Part shown: positions 1-10,604 of the stretch, one piece after another
Layout: each line of letters opens with the position of its first letter
Position numbering within the stretch: the stretch's first letter is position 1
Origin: Glycomyces sp. YM15
Lineage (GTDB): Bacteria > Actinomycetota > Actinomycetes > Mycobacteriales > Micromonosporaceae
Length of the DNA: 64,000 nucleotides
Reading direction: 5' to 3'
Assembly (NCBI RefSeq): GCF_016918015.1
Contig: NZ_JAERMK010000018.1
Coordinates: 58,963 to 122,962 of the forward strand
Program-made: the position numbers and the translations under genes
Notes under the pieces: model-generated
Databases searched by the model: none
Seen by the model: only the letters and a program-made list of their open reading frames with translations
Told to the model about the DNA's origin: nothing

Positions 1-45
1 TGGTAATTCCCGTCTTTGGGCGGGGGTGTGGGGGGGGGCGCGGCG

Positions 46-70
46 GGGCCGCCCGCGTTGCGGGCGGCCC
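46..70 (-). terminator. Hairpin terminator after the sugar-binding lipoprotein
   Basis: A perfect 11-bp stem (GGGCCGCCCGC with GCGGGCGGCCC) and a 3-nt loop lie just past the stop codon of the minus-strand gene ending at 79. Instead of a U tract it is followed by a C-rich run, as is common for intrinsic terminators in very GC-rich actinobacteria. Confidence 0.6.
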
Positions 71-78
71 GGCACCCG

Positions 79-1770
79 TCACTTCTCGTTGAGGCTCTTG
101 TAGACCTCGGTGTAGAACCCGCGGGCCTCTTCGCCGCCGTTCGCCATGAACGTCGCGACGATGTCCGGGACGGTGGAGAGCTCGGCGCGGCCGTAGGCGA
201 TGTCGTTCTGCTGGTCGTTCAGGACCTGGGCGGCGGACTTGGCCGCGGCCGGGGCTTCGATGCGGACCCCTTCGAAGAGGCTCGGCACGACGTACTCCTT
301 GGCCATCTCGTTGAATTCGAAGTGTGCCTGGACGACTTCGGGGTCACCGGTGAGGAACTTCTGGACCTTGCCGGAGAACTGCTTGAGGTTGACCGGTGCC
401 TGGACGATCTTGCTGCCGTGCTCGGTGTAGACCGGGTTCCCGGAGGCGTCGTACTCGAAGTGATCGCCCTCGACCCCGTACTCCATGAGCTCGTTCTCTC
501 TGGTGCCGAAGGGAGCGGAGCACCAGTTGGCGACGTCGAGGATCTCCTCGACCTGTTCTTTGGAGAGGTCCTTGTTCAGGAAGGTCCAACCGTCGACCGT
601 GGTGCTGGCCTTGAGGGTGGGCTTGCGCCCCTTCGCGCCGAGCGGCGGGAGCGGCGCGATCGCGCCTTCGGCCTTGCCGTCCTTGACCAGGGCGGCGTAC
701 TCGTACCAGCGGACCGGGTTCTCCTGGGAGAACAGCGTCGTCCCGGCCACCTGGAGCGCGTGGCCGTCCAGAGTCCCGGTCGGGGCGTCGGGGTGGATGA
801 GCTTCTCGTCCCACAGGGTGCGGCGGAATTCCATCATCTCGGTGAACTCGGGCTTCTCGCAGTCATGGATGAGCTTGCCCTGCTCTTCGTCCCAGGACCA
901 GCCGTCGTCGCCCATGAGACCGAACAGCTGCGGCACGATCCAGTCGACGCCGGCGAAGGCCCACTTGCCGTTCGCGTCGTCGGACCAGGTCCGGCAGGCC
1001 TCCAGGAGTTCTTCGACCGTGGTCGGCATCGCGATGCCCGCGGCCTCCATCAGGTCGATGCGCGTGAAGAGGGCGTTGCCCGTTCCACCGCTCATGGTGG
1101 AGGGGATGCCGTAGAGACGCGCGCTCTTGGCGTCCGCCGGATCCTCGGACCAGACCGACTGCGCCCACGACTGGGTGGGAAGCCCGGCCAGAAGCGGCCA
1201 GCGCTCCGAGATGTCGCCCTTGAGGATGTCCGTCAAGTCGTAGAAGGAATTGACGACGGTCTCGGGGAAACTGGTGTGCGAGCCGAGCATCCAGCCGAAG
1301 AGCAGGATGCCGTCGCCGTACTCGTTGGCGTTGAGCCACTGGACCGAGGTGTCGGCGTACGTGTTGCCGTCGGCCTGGCGGAGGTTCATGGTCGTGCCGC
1401 CCCAGGCGTCGCGGAGCGCCGCGAAGTAGGTGTCGTCGTTCGACGGGGCCTCGCCCCAGAACGGGACGGTGATCTCATAGGTGCCGGTGCCGGCGGGCAC
1501 CTCCGTGATGCCCTCGACCGGTTCGGGGTACGAGGTGAATGCGGACGGACTGGCCGGGGGCTCGCCGACCAGGTCGGGCTCGGCCGGGAGGGGCCATTCC
1601 TTGTATTCGGGAAGGAAGTCGAAGCCCTCGGTGGCTTGGGTCGAGCCCTCGCCGGTCTTGAGGTCTGAGCAGGCGGCTGCGAAGGGCAGTCCGACGGCGC
1701 CGACGGCGCCGAGACCGGCGACCTTGAAGAGGGAGCGGCGCTGCATCGGTGCGGAGGAGGAGTCGGGCAT
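79..1770 (-). CDS. Sugar ABC transporter substrate-binding lipoprotein (family 1, long LipO-like)
   Basis: This 563-residue extracellular solute-binding protein should be anchored outside the membrane and pass an oligosaccharide to ABC permeases. The N-terminus has a twin-arginine motif (R11-R12, RRSLFK), a hydrophobic stretch and a lipobox ending at C34 (FAAAC), so it is probably a Tat-exported lipoprotein. Its length is that of LplB/YtcP-associated binding proteins rather than the usual 400-430 residues. The start is supported by AAAGG about 7 nt upstream. No permease genes lie next to it: a terminator follows at 46-70 and an alpha-galactosidase is upstream on the same strand. An alpha-galactoside substrate is therefore plausible but only inferred. 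A LacI-type operator candidate lies at 1954-1970. Confidence 0.85.
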   Translation of the reverse strand: MPDSSSAPMQRRSLFKVAGLGAVGAVGLPFAAACSDLKTGEGSTQATEGFDFLPEYKEWPLPAEPDLVGEPPASPSAFTSYPEPVEGITEVPAGTGTYEITVPFWGEAPSNDDTYFAALRDAWGGTTMNLRQADGNTYADTSVQWLNANEYGDGILLFGWMLGSHTSFPETVVNSFYDLTDILKGDISERWPLLAGLPTQSWAQSVWSEDPADAKSARLYGIPSTMSGGTGNALFTRIDLMEAAGIAMPTTVEELLEACRTWSDDANGKWAFAGVDWIVPQLFGLMGDDGWSWDEEQGKLIHDCEKPEFTEMMEFRRTLWDEKLIHPDAPTGTLDGHALQVAGTTLFSQENPVRWYEYAALVKDGKAEGAIAPLPPLGAKGRKPTLKASTTVDGWTFLNKDLSKEQVEEILDVANWCSAPFGTRENELMEYGVEGDHFEYDASGNPVYTEHGSKIVQAPVNLKQFSGKVQKFLTGDPEVVQAHFEFNEMAKEYVVPSLFEGVRIEAPAAAKSAAQVLNDQQNDIAYGRAELSTVPDIVATFMANGGEEARGFYTEVYKSLNEK

Positions 1771-1953
1771 CGTTGGCCTTTCGGTCGTGCTGCCGCGAGG
1801 GATGGCCCGGCAGCAAAGGGATCTCTAAATTTGGATATGCCTTCAAACAAACGTTAATGAGGTGAGGGGCCCAAGGCAAGACCCCGGGGTCATAAAGATC
1901 AGATGAATCCCAAGCAATATTGGATTGATGCCGATTCGTGACATTACAGGAAC

Positions 1954-1970
1954 TGGGGAAACGCTTCCAC
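1954..1970. promoter_or_regulatory. LacI-family operator candidate upstream of the binding-protein gene
   Basis: TGGGGAAACGCTTCCAC is an imperfect palindrome centred on a CG step, the pattern of LacI/CcpA-type operators. It lies 184 bp upstream of the binding-protein start and just past the 3' end of the alpha-galactosidase, in a 236-bp gap. No strong promoter is obvious between it and the gene. Confidence 0.4.
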
Positions 1971-2006
1971 ACGTGCACCACCACGGAGGAGACATCGGAT
2001 GCATCG

Positions 2007-4085
2007 TCACACCACGGTGAAGATCCGGGCGGCAGGGCCAGCGGGCACCTCGACCACCGGCGAACCGTCTTCGGCGCGGACCGTCCACTGCGACGACGCG
2101 ACCGGGTAGACCTGCTCCACGGTCCGCCCGCGCAGCTCCGGCAGCGCGATCTCGGCCGCCTTGCCCCGCGACCACAGCGCCAGCAGCGACTCGTCGCCCG
2201 TGTCCAGGCGCAGCGCGATCACCTCGTCCTCCCAACCGGGAAGCCCGAGCGGCCACGACGGCGTCGAAGCGGCGATCCGGTGCCGCCAGTCCTTGTGGAG
2301 CGCAACGGCCTCACACACCAGCGCGGACTGCTCCCCGTTCAGCTCGTTCAGGAACCCCGAGAGGTACAGCCGACCCATGACGCCCGCCGTCATCGCGAAC
2401 GCCGTCTCCTCCAAACCCATCGACGCGGCCGGATACGCCCAGTTCCCCGCCTGCTCGGGAAGCACGCTCGCCGGCGCCGCCGCCGCGATCGGCGCGTACT
2501 TCCGGCAGTCCTGCTGGTCGCTCGTCGACTGCAGGTGCGCCACGGCGAGGATGTTGTAGTCCATGCGCATCGCGCCCGAACCGCAGTTCTCGAACAGCAC
2601 GTTCGGATGCCGCGCCTGCGCGTCGCTCAACCAGTCGCGGAAGGCCCGCGTATGCCCCAGGAGCCCCGCCCCCGGCGCGGTCGCGTCCACATCGGTGCCC
2701 ACACCGGAGTTCCTGTTGTAGTCGAGTTTGAAGAACCCGAGCCCGAACTCGTCCACCAGCCGATCCACCGTCCCGTCCAGGTGGGCGCGCGCCGCCGGAT
2801 GCCGCAGATCGAGCTGGAAGTTCCCCGCCTCGACCACTCGCTCACCGAACCGCCGGAAGAACGCCTCCTCCGGCAACCGCTGCGCCATCGCCGACTCGAC
2901 CCCCACGGCCTCCGGCTCCAACCACAGTCCCGGCCGCATCCCGTTGGCGCGGATGACATCGATGACCGACAAGAGACCCCCGGCGAACCGCTCGGGAGCC
3001 TCGAGCCACTCGCCCGCACTGGTCCACCAGTGGCCGTCCAACGCGGCGAACCAACCCGCGTCGATGCAGAAGTACTCCGCTCCCGTCTCGGCCGCCGACT
3101 CGATGAGCGGCAGCAGCCGCTCCGTCGTCGGCCGGCCCATGAGCGTGTTCATGAAGTCGTTGTAGACCACCGGAAGCCGCGCATCGACCGTCCGCAGCTC
3201 CCGGATCGCGCGCCGGTACCCGGTGAGCGCCGAGAAGGCCGCATCCCTGCCGCCATCGGCGACGCAGAGACCGGCCGTCACCGAGGTGAACTCCTCGCCC
3301 GGAGCCAGCCGCGCGGCGAACTGGTGGTACATGTCGGTCGCGCCGTGCACGCCCACCGTCACCGTGCTCCCGGTCTGCGCCACCTCCCAGTGCCAGCCCG
3401 CACTCGTCTCGACCTGCCACGCGATGGAGGGCCCGCCCTCGGCCGCGAGCATGCCCGTCGGAAGGAACGAACCGGTCGACCAGCTTCCGTGGCTCGTCAG
3501 CGAGAAGAGCCCGCGCGAGTACTGGCCCCCGTGCATCGCCGGATCGATATCGGGCAGCAGCTCGGCCAGCGGGCGCTGCCGCCAGCGTCCCTCGGCCAGC
3601 CATTCGCTCTCGCCCCAGAGAAGATCCTGCGCGCCGTCGGCGGGCACGGCCACGAGCGCGGAGCTCACCGAGAGCAGCACCAGGTCCCGCCCCGACGCGT
3701 TGCGCACGGTGTGCCGGATCTGGAGGCCCGGTCCCGCGACGCGGAAGACGCTGATGACCTCGAGGCCGGACTCCGGTGCGCTCTGGCGGATCCGCAGCTC
3801 GGTGTCGTCCGATTCGTGACCGGCGTAGCGGAGCCGCTGCCCGGTCCCGGAGTTCATGAGGGTCTGGTGGTTGCGGGCGCGATGCTCGCCGCCGGCGGTG
3901 ATGACGTCGACGATCGCCCAGGGTGCGGCCGCTGACGGCGCCTCTGGTCCGGTCGCCAGGCGTACGAGCCGCACGGGCCGGTCATCGCGGTGGTCGAACT
4001 TCAGGTGGAGCCCGGGGAGGGACCACTCGAAGGCCGGATCCTCGTCGCGATGCAGCGGGGCGGTCGATCCCACTTGTTGCTCCAC
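2007..4085 (-). CDS. Alpha-galactosidase, GH36
   Basis: A 692-residue cytosolic enzyme that should release terminal alpha-1,6-galactose from raffinose-type sugars or galactomannan fragments. It has the GH36 architecture: an N-terminal beta-sandwich, a TIM barrel and a short C-terminal sheet. The nucleophile is D455 in KLDYNR and the likely acid/base is D523 in SDQQD. WLEPEAVG and ENCGSGAMRMDY are further GH36 signatures. There is no signal peptide. The start is GTG. Upstream at 4098-4121 is a TTGATT-N12-AATCAA inverted repeat that may be an operator. The gene points toward the binding-protein gene at 79-1770 and may share a substrate with it. Confidence 0.92.
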   Translation of the reverse strand: MEQQVGSTAPLHRDEDPAFEWSLPGLHLKFDHRDDRPVRLVRLATGPEAPSAAAPWAIVDVITAGGEHRARNHQTLMNSGTGQRLRYAGHESDDTELRIRQSAPESGLEVISVFRVAGPGLQIRHTVRNASGRDLVLLSVSSALVAVPADGAQDLLWGESEWLAEGRWRQRPLAELLPDIDPAMHGGQYSRGLFSLTSHGSWSTGSFLPTGMLAAEGGPSIAWQVETSAGWHWEVAQTGSTVTVGVHGATDMYHQFAARLAPGEEFTSVTAGLCVADGGRDAAFSALTGYRRAIRELRTVDARLPVVYNDFMNTLMGRPTTERLLPLIESAAETGAEYFCIDAGWFAALDGHWWTSAGEWLEAPERFAGGLLSVIDVIRANGMRPGLWLEPEAVGVESAMAQRLPEEAFFRRFGERVVEAGNFQLDLRHPAARAHLDGTVDRLVDEFGLGFFKLDYNRNSGVGTDVDATAPGAGLLGHTRAFRDWLSDAQARHPNVLFENCGSGAMRMDYNILAVAHLQSTSDQQDCRKYAPIAAAAPASVLPEQAGNWAYPAASMGLEETAFAMTAGVMGRLYLSGFLNELNGEQSALVCEAVALHKDWRHRIAASTPSWPLGLPGWEDEVIALRLDTGDESLLALWSRGKAAEIALPELRGRTVEQVYPVASSQWTVRAEDGSPVVEVPAGPAARIFTVV

Positions 4086-4497
4086 TCTGGATAAATGTTG
4101 ATTGATGCGTCAACGAATCAAGCTAGCCGCATGACCGGATGATCACAAGGGGTGAGCACGGAAAAGGCAGATGAATCTGTCCGGCGAGGTGCCGCACCGC
4201 AAAGGTCTCAATGCAAAATGTACGGATAAAGCGGAAATATCGGACATACTTTGGCACGCGATTGCCATGAGAGATCCGATGTATCAACGGTTCTCGGGCA
4301 GTCGACCAAAGGTCACAGATGAATAAATTAAGTTGTAACGGTTGCCCAAACATTTGACAACCTCCACTGAGATATAGCAGTCTTTCCATATCTCGCTCTC
4401 CGGCGACGACACGGAGGCGAGCCGGCATCTACCCACCCCGCACCTACCCGCGGCGCGACCGCGGACCGTCCCAGGTGCGCTGAAAGGGGAACTTCCT
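4086..4497. other. Divergent intergenic region between GH36 and GH5 genes
   Basis: This 412-bp stretch is clearly more AT-rich than its surroundings and holds the promoters of the two diverging genes. On the plus side there is a consensus -35 hexamer TTGACA at 4354-4359, without a convincing -10 at the normal distance. On the minus side TTGACG lies inside the inverted repeat at 4098-4121. I see no coding sequence with plausible codon use here. Confidence 0.5.
4098..4121. promoter_or_regulatory. Inverted repeat TTGATT-N12-AATCAA, possible operator of the GH36 gene
   Basis: The 6-bp arms are perfect inverted repeats just upstream of the GTG start of the alpha-galactosidase and overlap a TTGACG hexamer on the minus strand. 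The position suits repression or activation of that gene. The controlling protein is unknown. Confidence 0.35.
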
Positions 4498-6201
4498 TTG
4501 ATACGCAAGACCATGAGATTGCTCTTGGCGGCCCCGCTCGCCCTCTCCCCGCTGGCCCTCCCGGCCACCTCCCAGGCCCAAGACGCCGAGCCGCAGACCG
4601 CCGAGGAGATCGTCGCGGCCATGCAGCCCGGCTGGAACCTCGGCAACTCCTTCGACTCCATGTGCTGCGGCGACGAAGACGCCGACGAGACCACCTGGGG
4701 CAACCCCCGGCCCGACGAGCGCTTCTTCGAGTCGCTTCGGGCCGAAGGCTTCAATTCGATCCGCATGCCCGTCAGCTGGAACACCCACACCGGCCCGGCA
4801 CCCGACTACGAGATCGACCCTAAGGTCATGGCCCGCGTCCAAGAGGTCGTCGACCTGGCGCTCGCCGAGGGCTTCTACGTCATGATCAATACGCACCACG
4901 ACTCGTGGCAGTACCTCCACAAGCTCTCCGACCCCGAGCAGCACGACGCGGTCATGGCCCAGTTCGACGCCACCTGGGTGCAGATCTCGGAGACCTTCGA
5001 GGACTACCCGCAGCAGCTCGTGTTCGAGGCCATGAACGAGGTCGGCTGGGGCGACACCGCCACCACTGAACAGAGCCACGTCCTCATGGCCGAGCTGAAC
5101 CGCTCGTTCCACGAGATCGTGCGCGGCTCGGGTGGCGGCAACGACGACCGCCTCCTCGTCCTGGAGACGATCTACACCTCCGCCGACCAGGTCCACCTGG
5201 ACGCCCTCGCCGCCGAGATCGAGGCGCTGGACGACCCGATGCTGGCCGCGACCACGCACAATTACGGCTACTGGCCCTTCAGCGTCAACATCGCCGGAGG
5301 CACCAAGTACACCGAGGAGTACCAGGGCTACCTGGAGGAGAACTTCCAGACCCAGGTGGACACCTTCGTCTCCCGAGGCATCCCGGTCATCATCGGCGAG
5401 TACGGCCTCCTCGACGGATACGGCCGCAGCGTGGAGCGCGGCGAGTACCTGAAGTTCTTCGAGCACTTCGGCTACCTCGCCCGCACCAGCGGCATCACCA
5501 CCATGTGGTGGGACAACGGCACGCACTACGACCGTTTCAAGCGCGAATGGCGCGACCAGGAGCAGTTCGACTACATCTCGAGCAGCTGGACCACCCGCTC
5601 GGGCACGGCCTCGTCGGACCTCGTGTTCGTCGATTCCACCGACAAGGTCACCGACAAGTCCGTGACCCTGAACCGCAACGGTCTCGACTTCACCGGCCTG
5701 TACTTCGGCAACATCGAGCTGAAGGAGGGCAAGGACTTCACGCTGGAGGGCGACACGCTGACCGTCAAGGCGAAGGTCCTCAAATACATCCTCGGCGACC
5801 GGGCGGTCGGGACCAAGGCGCAGCTGCAGGTCCGCTTCTCCGCGGGCATGCCGTGGAAGCTCAACGTGATCAGCTACGAGAACCCGGTGCAGGAGGACGC
5901 GACCGGCACCGCCGAGTCGGTGCTGATCCCCACCCGGTTCAACGGCGACCAGCTGGCCACGATGGAGGCCGTCTACGCCGACGGCACCGCCGCCGGGCCC
6001 CATGACTGGACCACCTACAAGGCGTTCTGGGAGGCCTTCCGGCCGAACTACAAGAACAACACGATCCAGCTGACCAAGGCGCTGCTGGACGAGTTCGACG
6101 AGGGCGCCCCCGTGACCCTGAGGTTCCACTTCTGGAGCGGCGCGGTCCTCGAGTACACCGTGACCAAGAACGGTGACGTCGTCACCGGCACCGTCGCGTA
6201 A
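4498..6201 (+). CDS. Secreted endo-beta-glucanase, GH5 with X2 (Ig-like) and CBM46-like domains
   Basis: A 567-residue exported enzyme predicted to cut beta-1,4-glucans such as cellulose, mixed-linkage glucan or xyloglucan. A Sec signal peptide ends near SQAQD (about residue 28). The GH5 barrel covers roughly residues 35-360, with WNLGNSFD at the start, acid/base E181 in NEVGWGD and nucleophile E301 in IIGEYG. Residues about 368-462 resemble an X2 Ig-like module and the C-terminal 100 residues resemble CBM46. GH5-Ig-CBM46 is the order known from Bacillus Cel5B-type GH5_4 enzymes. The start is TTG, chosen because GGGGA sits at ribosome-binding distance; an in-frame ATG lies 5 codons later. A strong hairpin follows the stop codon. 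Confidence 0.88.
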   Translation: MIRKTMRLLLAAPLALSPLALPATSQAQDAEPQTAEEIVAAMQPGWNLGNSFDSMCCGDEDADETTWGNPRPDERFFESLRAEGFNSIRMPVSWNTHTGPAPDYEIDPKVMARVQEVVDLALAEGFYVMINTHHDSWQYLHKLSDPEQHDAVMAQFDATWVQISETFEDYPQQLVFEAMNEVGWGDTATTEQSHVLMAELNRSFHEIVRGSGGGNDDRLLVLETIYTSADQVHLDALAAEIEALDDPMLAATTHNYGYWPFSVNIAGGTKYTEEYQGYLEENFQTQVDTFVSRGIPVIIGEYGLLDGYGRSVERGEYLKFFEHFGYLARTSGITTMWWDNGTHYDRFKREWRDQEQFDYISSSWTTRSGTASSDLVFVDSTDKVTDKSVTLNRNGLDFTGLYFGNIELKEGKDFTLEGDTLTVKAKVLKYILGDRAVGTKAQLQVRFSAGMPWKLNVISYENPVQEDATGTAESVLIPTRFNGDQLATMEAVYADGTAAGPHDWTTYKAFWEAFRPNYKNNTIQLTKALLDEFDEGAPVTLRFHFWSGAVLEYTVTKNGDVVTGTVA

Positions 6202-6210
6202 CCGCAGTGA

Positions 6211-6576
<366 letters not shown>

Positions 6577-6589
6577 CCACGCAAGACCC

Positions 6590-6621
6590 AGGGGCGCAGT
6601 TTATCCCGGGCTGCGTCCCCT
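6590..6621. terminator. Hairpin between convergent remnant and hypothetical gene
   Basis: AGGGGCGCAG pairs with CTGCGTCCCCT (one bulged base) around an 11-nt loop, between the xylanase remnant and the 3' end of the minus-strand gene at 6629. It could end transcription from either side. Confidence 0.45.
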
Positions 6622-6628
6622 GTGGCGT

Positions 6629-7321
6629 TCAAACCTTCGGCTCCCACGGCACGGCGGCGCTGAAGGACGTGCCGAGGAGGCGGGTCAGGTTCCAGTAGTC
6701 GTCGTCCGCGGCCGCGTGCTCGCCGAGGAGCAGGTGCGCCGGTGGGAAGGGCCGCCGGGCCCGCAGCTGGGCGATCTCGATGAGGTTGGCGCGCTCCGAT
6801 TCCGGGTCGACAACGGCCTCCATGGAGGCCAGTGCGCTGCGGAGCGCGGGCTGGAAGGCGTGCTCCTCCCAGAGTCCTTCGATCTCGTCGAGTTCGATCG
6901 TGACGAACCCGCCCGGCGCGTCCTCGACGGCTCGCCGCAGCATCGCGGCGTGGTCGTCAAGGGGCCCTTCCGAGGCGAAGAGCCGGTTGAGCATCGGCAG
7001 GGCGGCGTCGAGCTGGGCGAGCGCCCGGTCCTTGGCGACCAGCGGTGCGACGGCCTCCACGATCTCGTCCTCTTCGTCGCCCGGCACTTCGACGAAGTCG
7101 CCCGTCTCCTCGTCGAACTCGGCGTAGACGGCGTCCGGGTCGGCCTCGATGAGAATCGTCTGGGTGCTGAGGTCGGCCGGGCGGAATAGGGCGAGCCAGA
7201 GCAGCGGCACACAGCTGGCGTCGCAGGCGACGACGTCGGTCGCGGGGGCGAAGCCCTCCACCGTGGTCGAGGGGTAGAGGGAGTCCCGGTCGGCGGTGCA
7301 GAGGTATGAGGAGTTCGGCAT
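6629..7321 (-). CDS. Hypothetical acidic cytosolic protein
   Basis: A 230-residue protein that I do not recognise. It has no signal peptide or membrane segment and is rich in Asp and Glu, with an acidic patch around residues 70-90 (FDEETGDFVEVPGDEEDE). The N-terminus (MPNSSYLCTADRDSLYPS) and the C-terminal DDDYWNLTRLLG resemble small housekeeping-type proteins seen in other actinobacteria, with no known function that I can name. It is divergent from the glycosidase at 7537 and shows no link to carbohydrate metabolism. Codon use is typical of the window, so it is probably a real gene. Confidence 0.7.
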   Translation of the reverse strand: MPNSSYLCTADRDSLYPSTTVEGFAPATDVVACDASCVPLLWLALFRPADLSTQTILIEADPDAVYAEFDEETGDFVEVPGDEEDEIVEAVAPLVAKDRALAQLDAALPMLNRLFASEGPLDDHAAMLRRAVEDAPGGFVTIELDEIEGLWEEHAFQPALRSALASMEAVVDPESERANLIEIAQLRARRPFPPAHLLLGEHAAADDDYWNLTRLLGTSFSAAVPWEPKV

Positions 7322-7356
7322 GGCCGGAGCGTATCCGGTGGGTCCGACGCCGCGGC

Positions 7357-7385
7357 TTGACCTGATATCGACAACTGTCTATGGT
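7357..7385 (+). promoter_or_regulatory. Promoter of the clan-A glycosidase/lectin gene
   Basis: TTGACC and TATGGT are separated by exactly 17 bp. Downstream lie CGAAA (7394-7398) and the palindrome at 7415-7425, placing a likely repressor site in the untranslated leader. Confidence 0.6.
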
Positions 7386-7414
7386 GAGTGGAGCGAAACG
7401 ATCGTCCTCAGTGT

Positions 7415-7425
7415 CGAAAATTTCG
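7415..7425. promoter_or_regulatory. CGAAA-N-TTTCG palindrome
   Basis: The sequence CGAAAATTTCG is a perfect 5-bp inverted repeat around one base. CGAAA boxes are known control elements of xylanase genes in Streptomyces and relatives. The same palindrome occurs at 10520-10530 before the lectin gene, so the two genes may share a repressor. Confidence 0.5.
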
Positions 7426-7515
7426 CAACGGGTGCGGTCCGGTCCCCGCCGCGCCCACGCGCCGCCGCCTGCCGTCGCGGCGCGTCCCGGCTCCGGCCGC
7501 TCCCTCCATCCGTGA

Positions 7516-9339
<1,824 letters not shown>

Positions 9340-10407
9340 TCAGGCGCTCCGCCCGCCCGCGATGCCGCGGGCGGGCGGAGCGGTGCTGTCGCGCAGGACG
9401 AGCTCGGTGGCGATCTCGACGCGGCGCTTGGCCGGCGGGCGGCCCGCCGCCATGTCGAGGAGCGTTGCGGCGGCGGTGGCGGCCATGTCGTGCAGCGGCT
9501 GGCGGACCGAGGTGAGCGGCGGGATCATCCACTTCGCCTTCGGCAGGTCGTCGAAGCCGACCACGCTGAGCGCCTCGGGCACGCGGACGCCGAGTTCGGC
9601 GGCGGCGTGGTAGACGCCGAGCGCCGATCCGTCGTTGCACGCGAAGATCGCCGTGGGCGGGTCGGGGAGTCGCAGCAGGGTCTTGGCGTGGTCGCGGCCG
9701 TCCTCGATCTGGAAGTCGCCCACGCACACCAGGGCCGGGTCGACGGGTACGCCGGCGAGGTCCATCGCGGCGCGGAAGCCGTCGAGCCGGGCACGTCCGG
9801 CGAGGACCCGTTCGGGGCCGGTGATGACGGCGATGCGGCGGTGCCCGAGTTCGAGGAGGTGCCGGGTGGCCTCCAGGCCGCCGTTCCAGTTGCTGGTGCC
9901 CACCGACGGGTCGTCGTGCCCGGGCTCGCCGGTGGGGTCGACGGCGACGATCGGGATGTCCCTGGCGCGCAAGCGCTCCCGCTGGTCTTCGGTGACGCCG
10001 CAGAAGACGGGGATGACACCGACCGGTCGCCGGGCCAGGACGTCCTCGACCCAGCCGCGGCCGGGCACATGGCTGCCGCCGAGTTCGGAGACCACGACGC
10101 CGAGGCCGTTCGCTCGCGCGACGGCGCTGACGCCGTTGATGACCTCGACCGGGTAGAGCCCGCGGACCTCGTGGAAGACCAGCTCGATGAGCGGGGCGGG
10201 GCGCGAGGCGCGCTTCTGGCGGCGGTATCCGTACTGGCGGATGAGGGTCTCGACGAGTTCCCGGGTCTCGGGCGCGACGTCGAGGCGCCCGTTCACGACC
10301 TTGGAGACGGTGGCCACGGAGACACCGGCGCGCGCGGCGAGCTGCGCGATCGTGAACGGCTCGTCGTGCGGCGCCGGGTCGGCGGGAGTGTCGGGGGAGG
10401 AGGTCAT
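9340..10407 (-). CDS. LacI-family transcriptional regulator
   Basis: A 355-residue one-component repressor. The N-terminal helix-turn-helix and hinge helix (about residues 17-70) include IAQLAARAGVSVATVSKVVN. The rest is a periplasmic-binding-protein-like effector domain that should bind a sugar. It lies between the two ricin-domain genes, convergent with the first (the stop codons nearly touch) and divergent from the second. It is thus the natural candidate to act at the CGAAA palindromes (7415, 10520) and/or the GTTATCGATAAC palindrome at 10480-10491. Its last codons encode a hairpin (9345-9382). Confidence 0.9.
   Translation of the reverse strand: MTSSPDTPADPAPHDEPFTIAQLAARAGVSVATVSKVVNGRLDVAPETRELVETLIRQYGYRRQKRASRPAPLIELVFHEVRGLYPVEVINGVSAVARANGLGVVVSELGGSHVPGRGWVEDVLARRPVGVIPVFCGVTEDQRERLRARDIPIVAVDPTGEPGHDDPSVGTSNWNGGLEATRHLLELGHRRIAVITGPERVLAGRARLDGFRAAMDLAGVPVDPALVCVGDFQIEDGRDHAKTLLRLPDPPTAIFACNDGSALGVYHAAAELGVRVPEALSVVGFDDLPKAKWMIPPLTSVRQPLHDMAATAAATLLDMAAGRPPAKRRVEIATELVLRDSTAPPARGIAGGRSA
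9345..9382. terminator. Bidirectional hairpin terminator embedded in the LacI 3' coding end
   Basis: A perfect 16-bp stem (CGCTCCGCCCGCCCGC with its complement) and 6-nt loop start 6 bp after the glycosidase stop codon and lie wholly inside the last codons of the convergent LacI gene. One structure could serve both convergent transcripts. Confidence 0.6.
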
Positions 10408-10463
10408 TCGAGGATTCTAGCTGCGATGGGGCCGAATACTCCGAGTCGTTCCCCGTTCCACTC

Positions 10464-10491
10464 TTGACAGACATTGAGGGTTATCGATAAC
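10464..10491 (+). promoter_or_regulatory. Promoter with GTTATCGATAAC operator
   Basis: TTGACA (10464-10469) is followed after 16 bp by GATAAC (10486-10491). A perfect 12-bp palindrome GTTATCGATAAC (10480-10491) overlaps the -10, the layout expected for LacI repression of the lectin gene or of the divergent LacI gene. Confidence 0.55.
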
Positions 10492-10504
10492 TTGTATTCG
10501 GAAG

Positions 10505-10530
10505 TTTCGATTCATCGATCGAAAGTTTCG
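10505..10530. promoter_or_regulatory. CGAAA box cluster with CGAAAGTTTCG palindrome
   Basis: TTTCGAT (10505-10511) and ATCGAAA (10518-10524) are inverted repeats, and CGAAA-G-TTTCG (10520-10530) is a second, overlapping palindrome. This gives three CGAAA half-sites in 26 bp, matching the box found upstream of the other ricin-domain gene. Confidence 0.5.
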
Positions 10531-10604
10531 TCCCTCGGATCGAGCCCCGGCAAGCGAGTGCCCGCCGCGCAGCGGCGGCCCTCAGTACTCGAACAGGAAA
10601 TCCA

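Noticed and set aside
16-1668. Long plus-strand open frame opposite the binding-protein gene
   Set aside because: It is antisense to a clear lipoprotein gene, and its composition (Gly, Arg, Asp, Val rich) is the mirror of GC-rich coding. The same applies to long antisense frames at 1938-3935, 4444-6396, 7408-9306, 11663-14152, 17782-19527, 29355-30980, 36143-38821 and 58214-61810.
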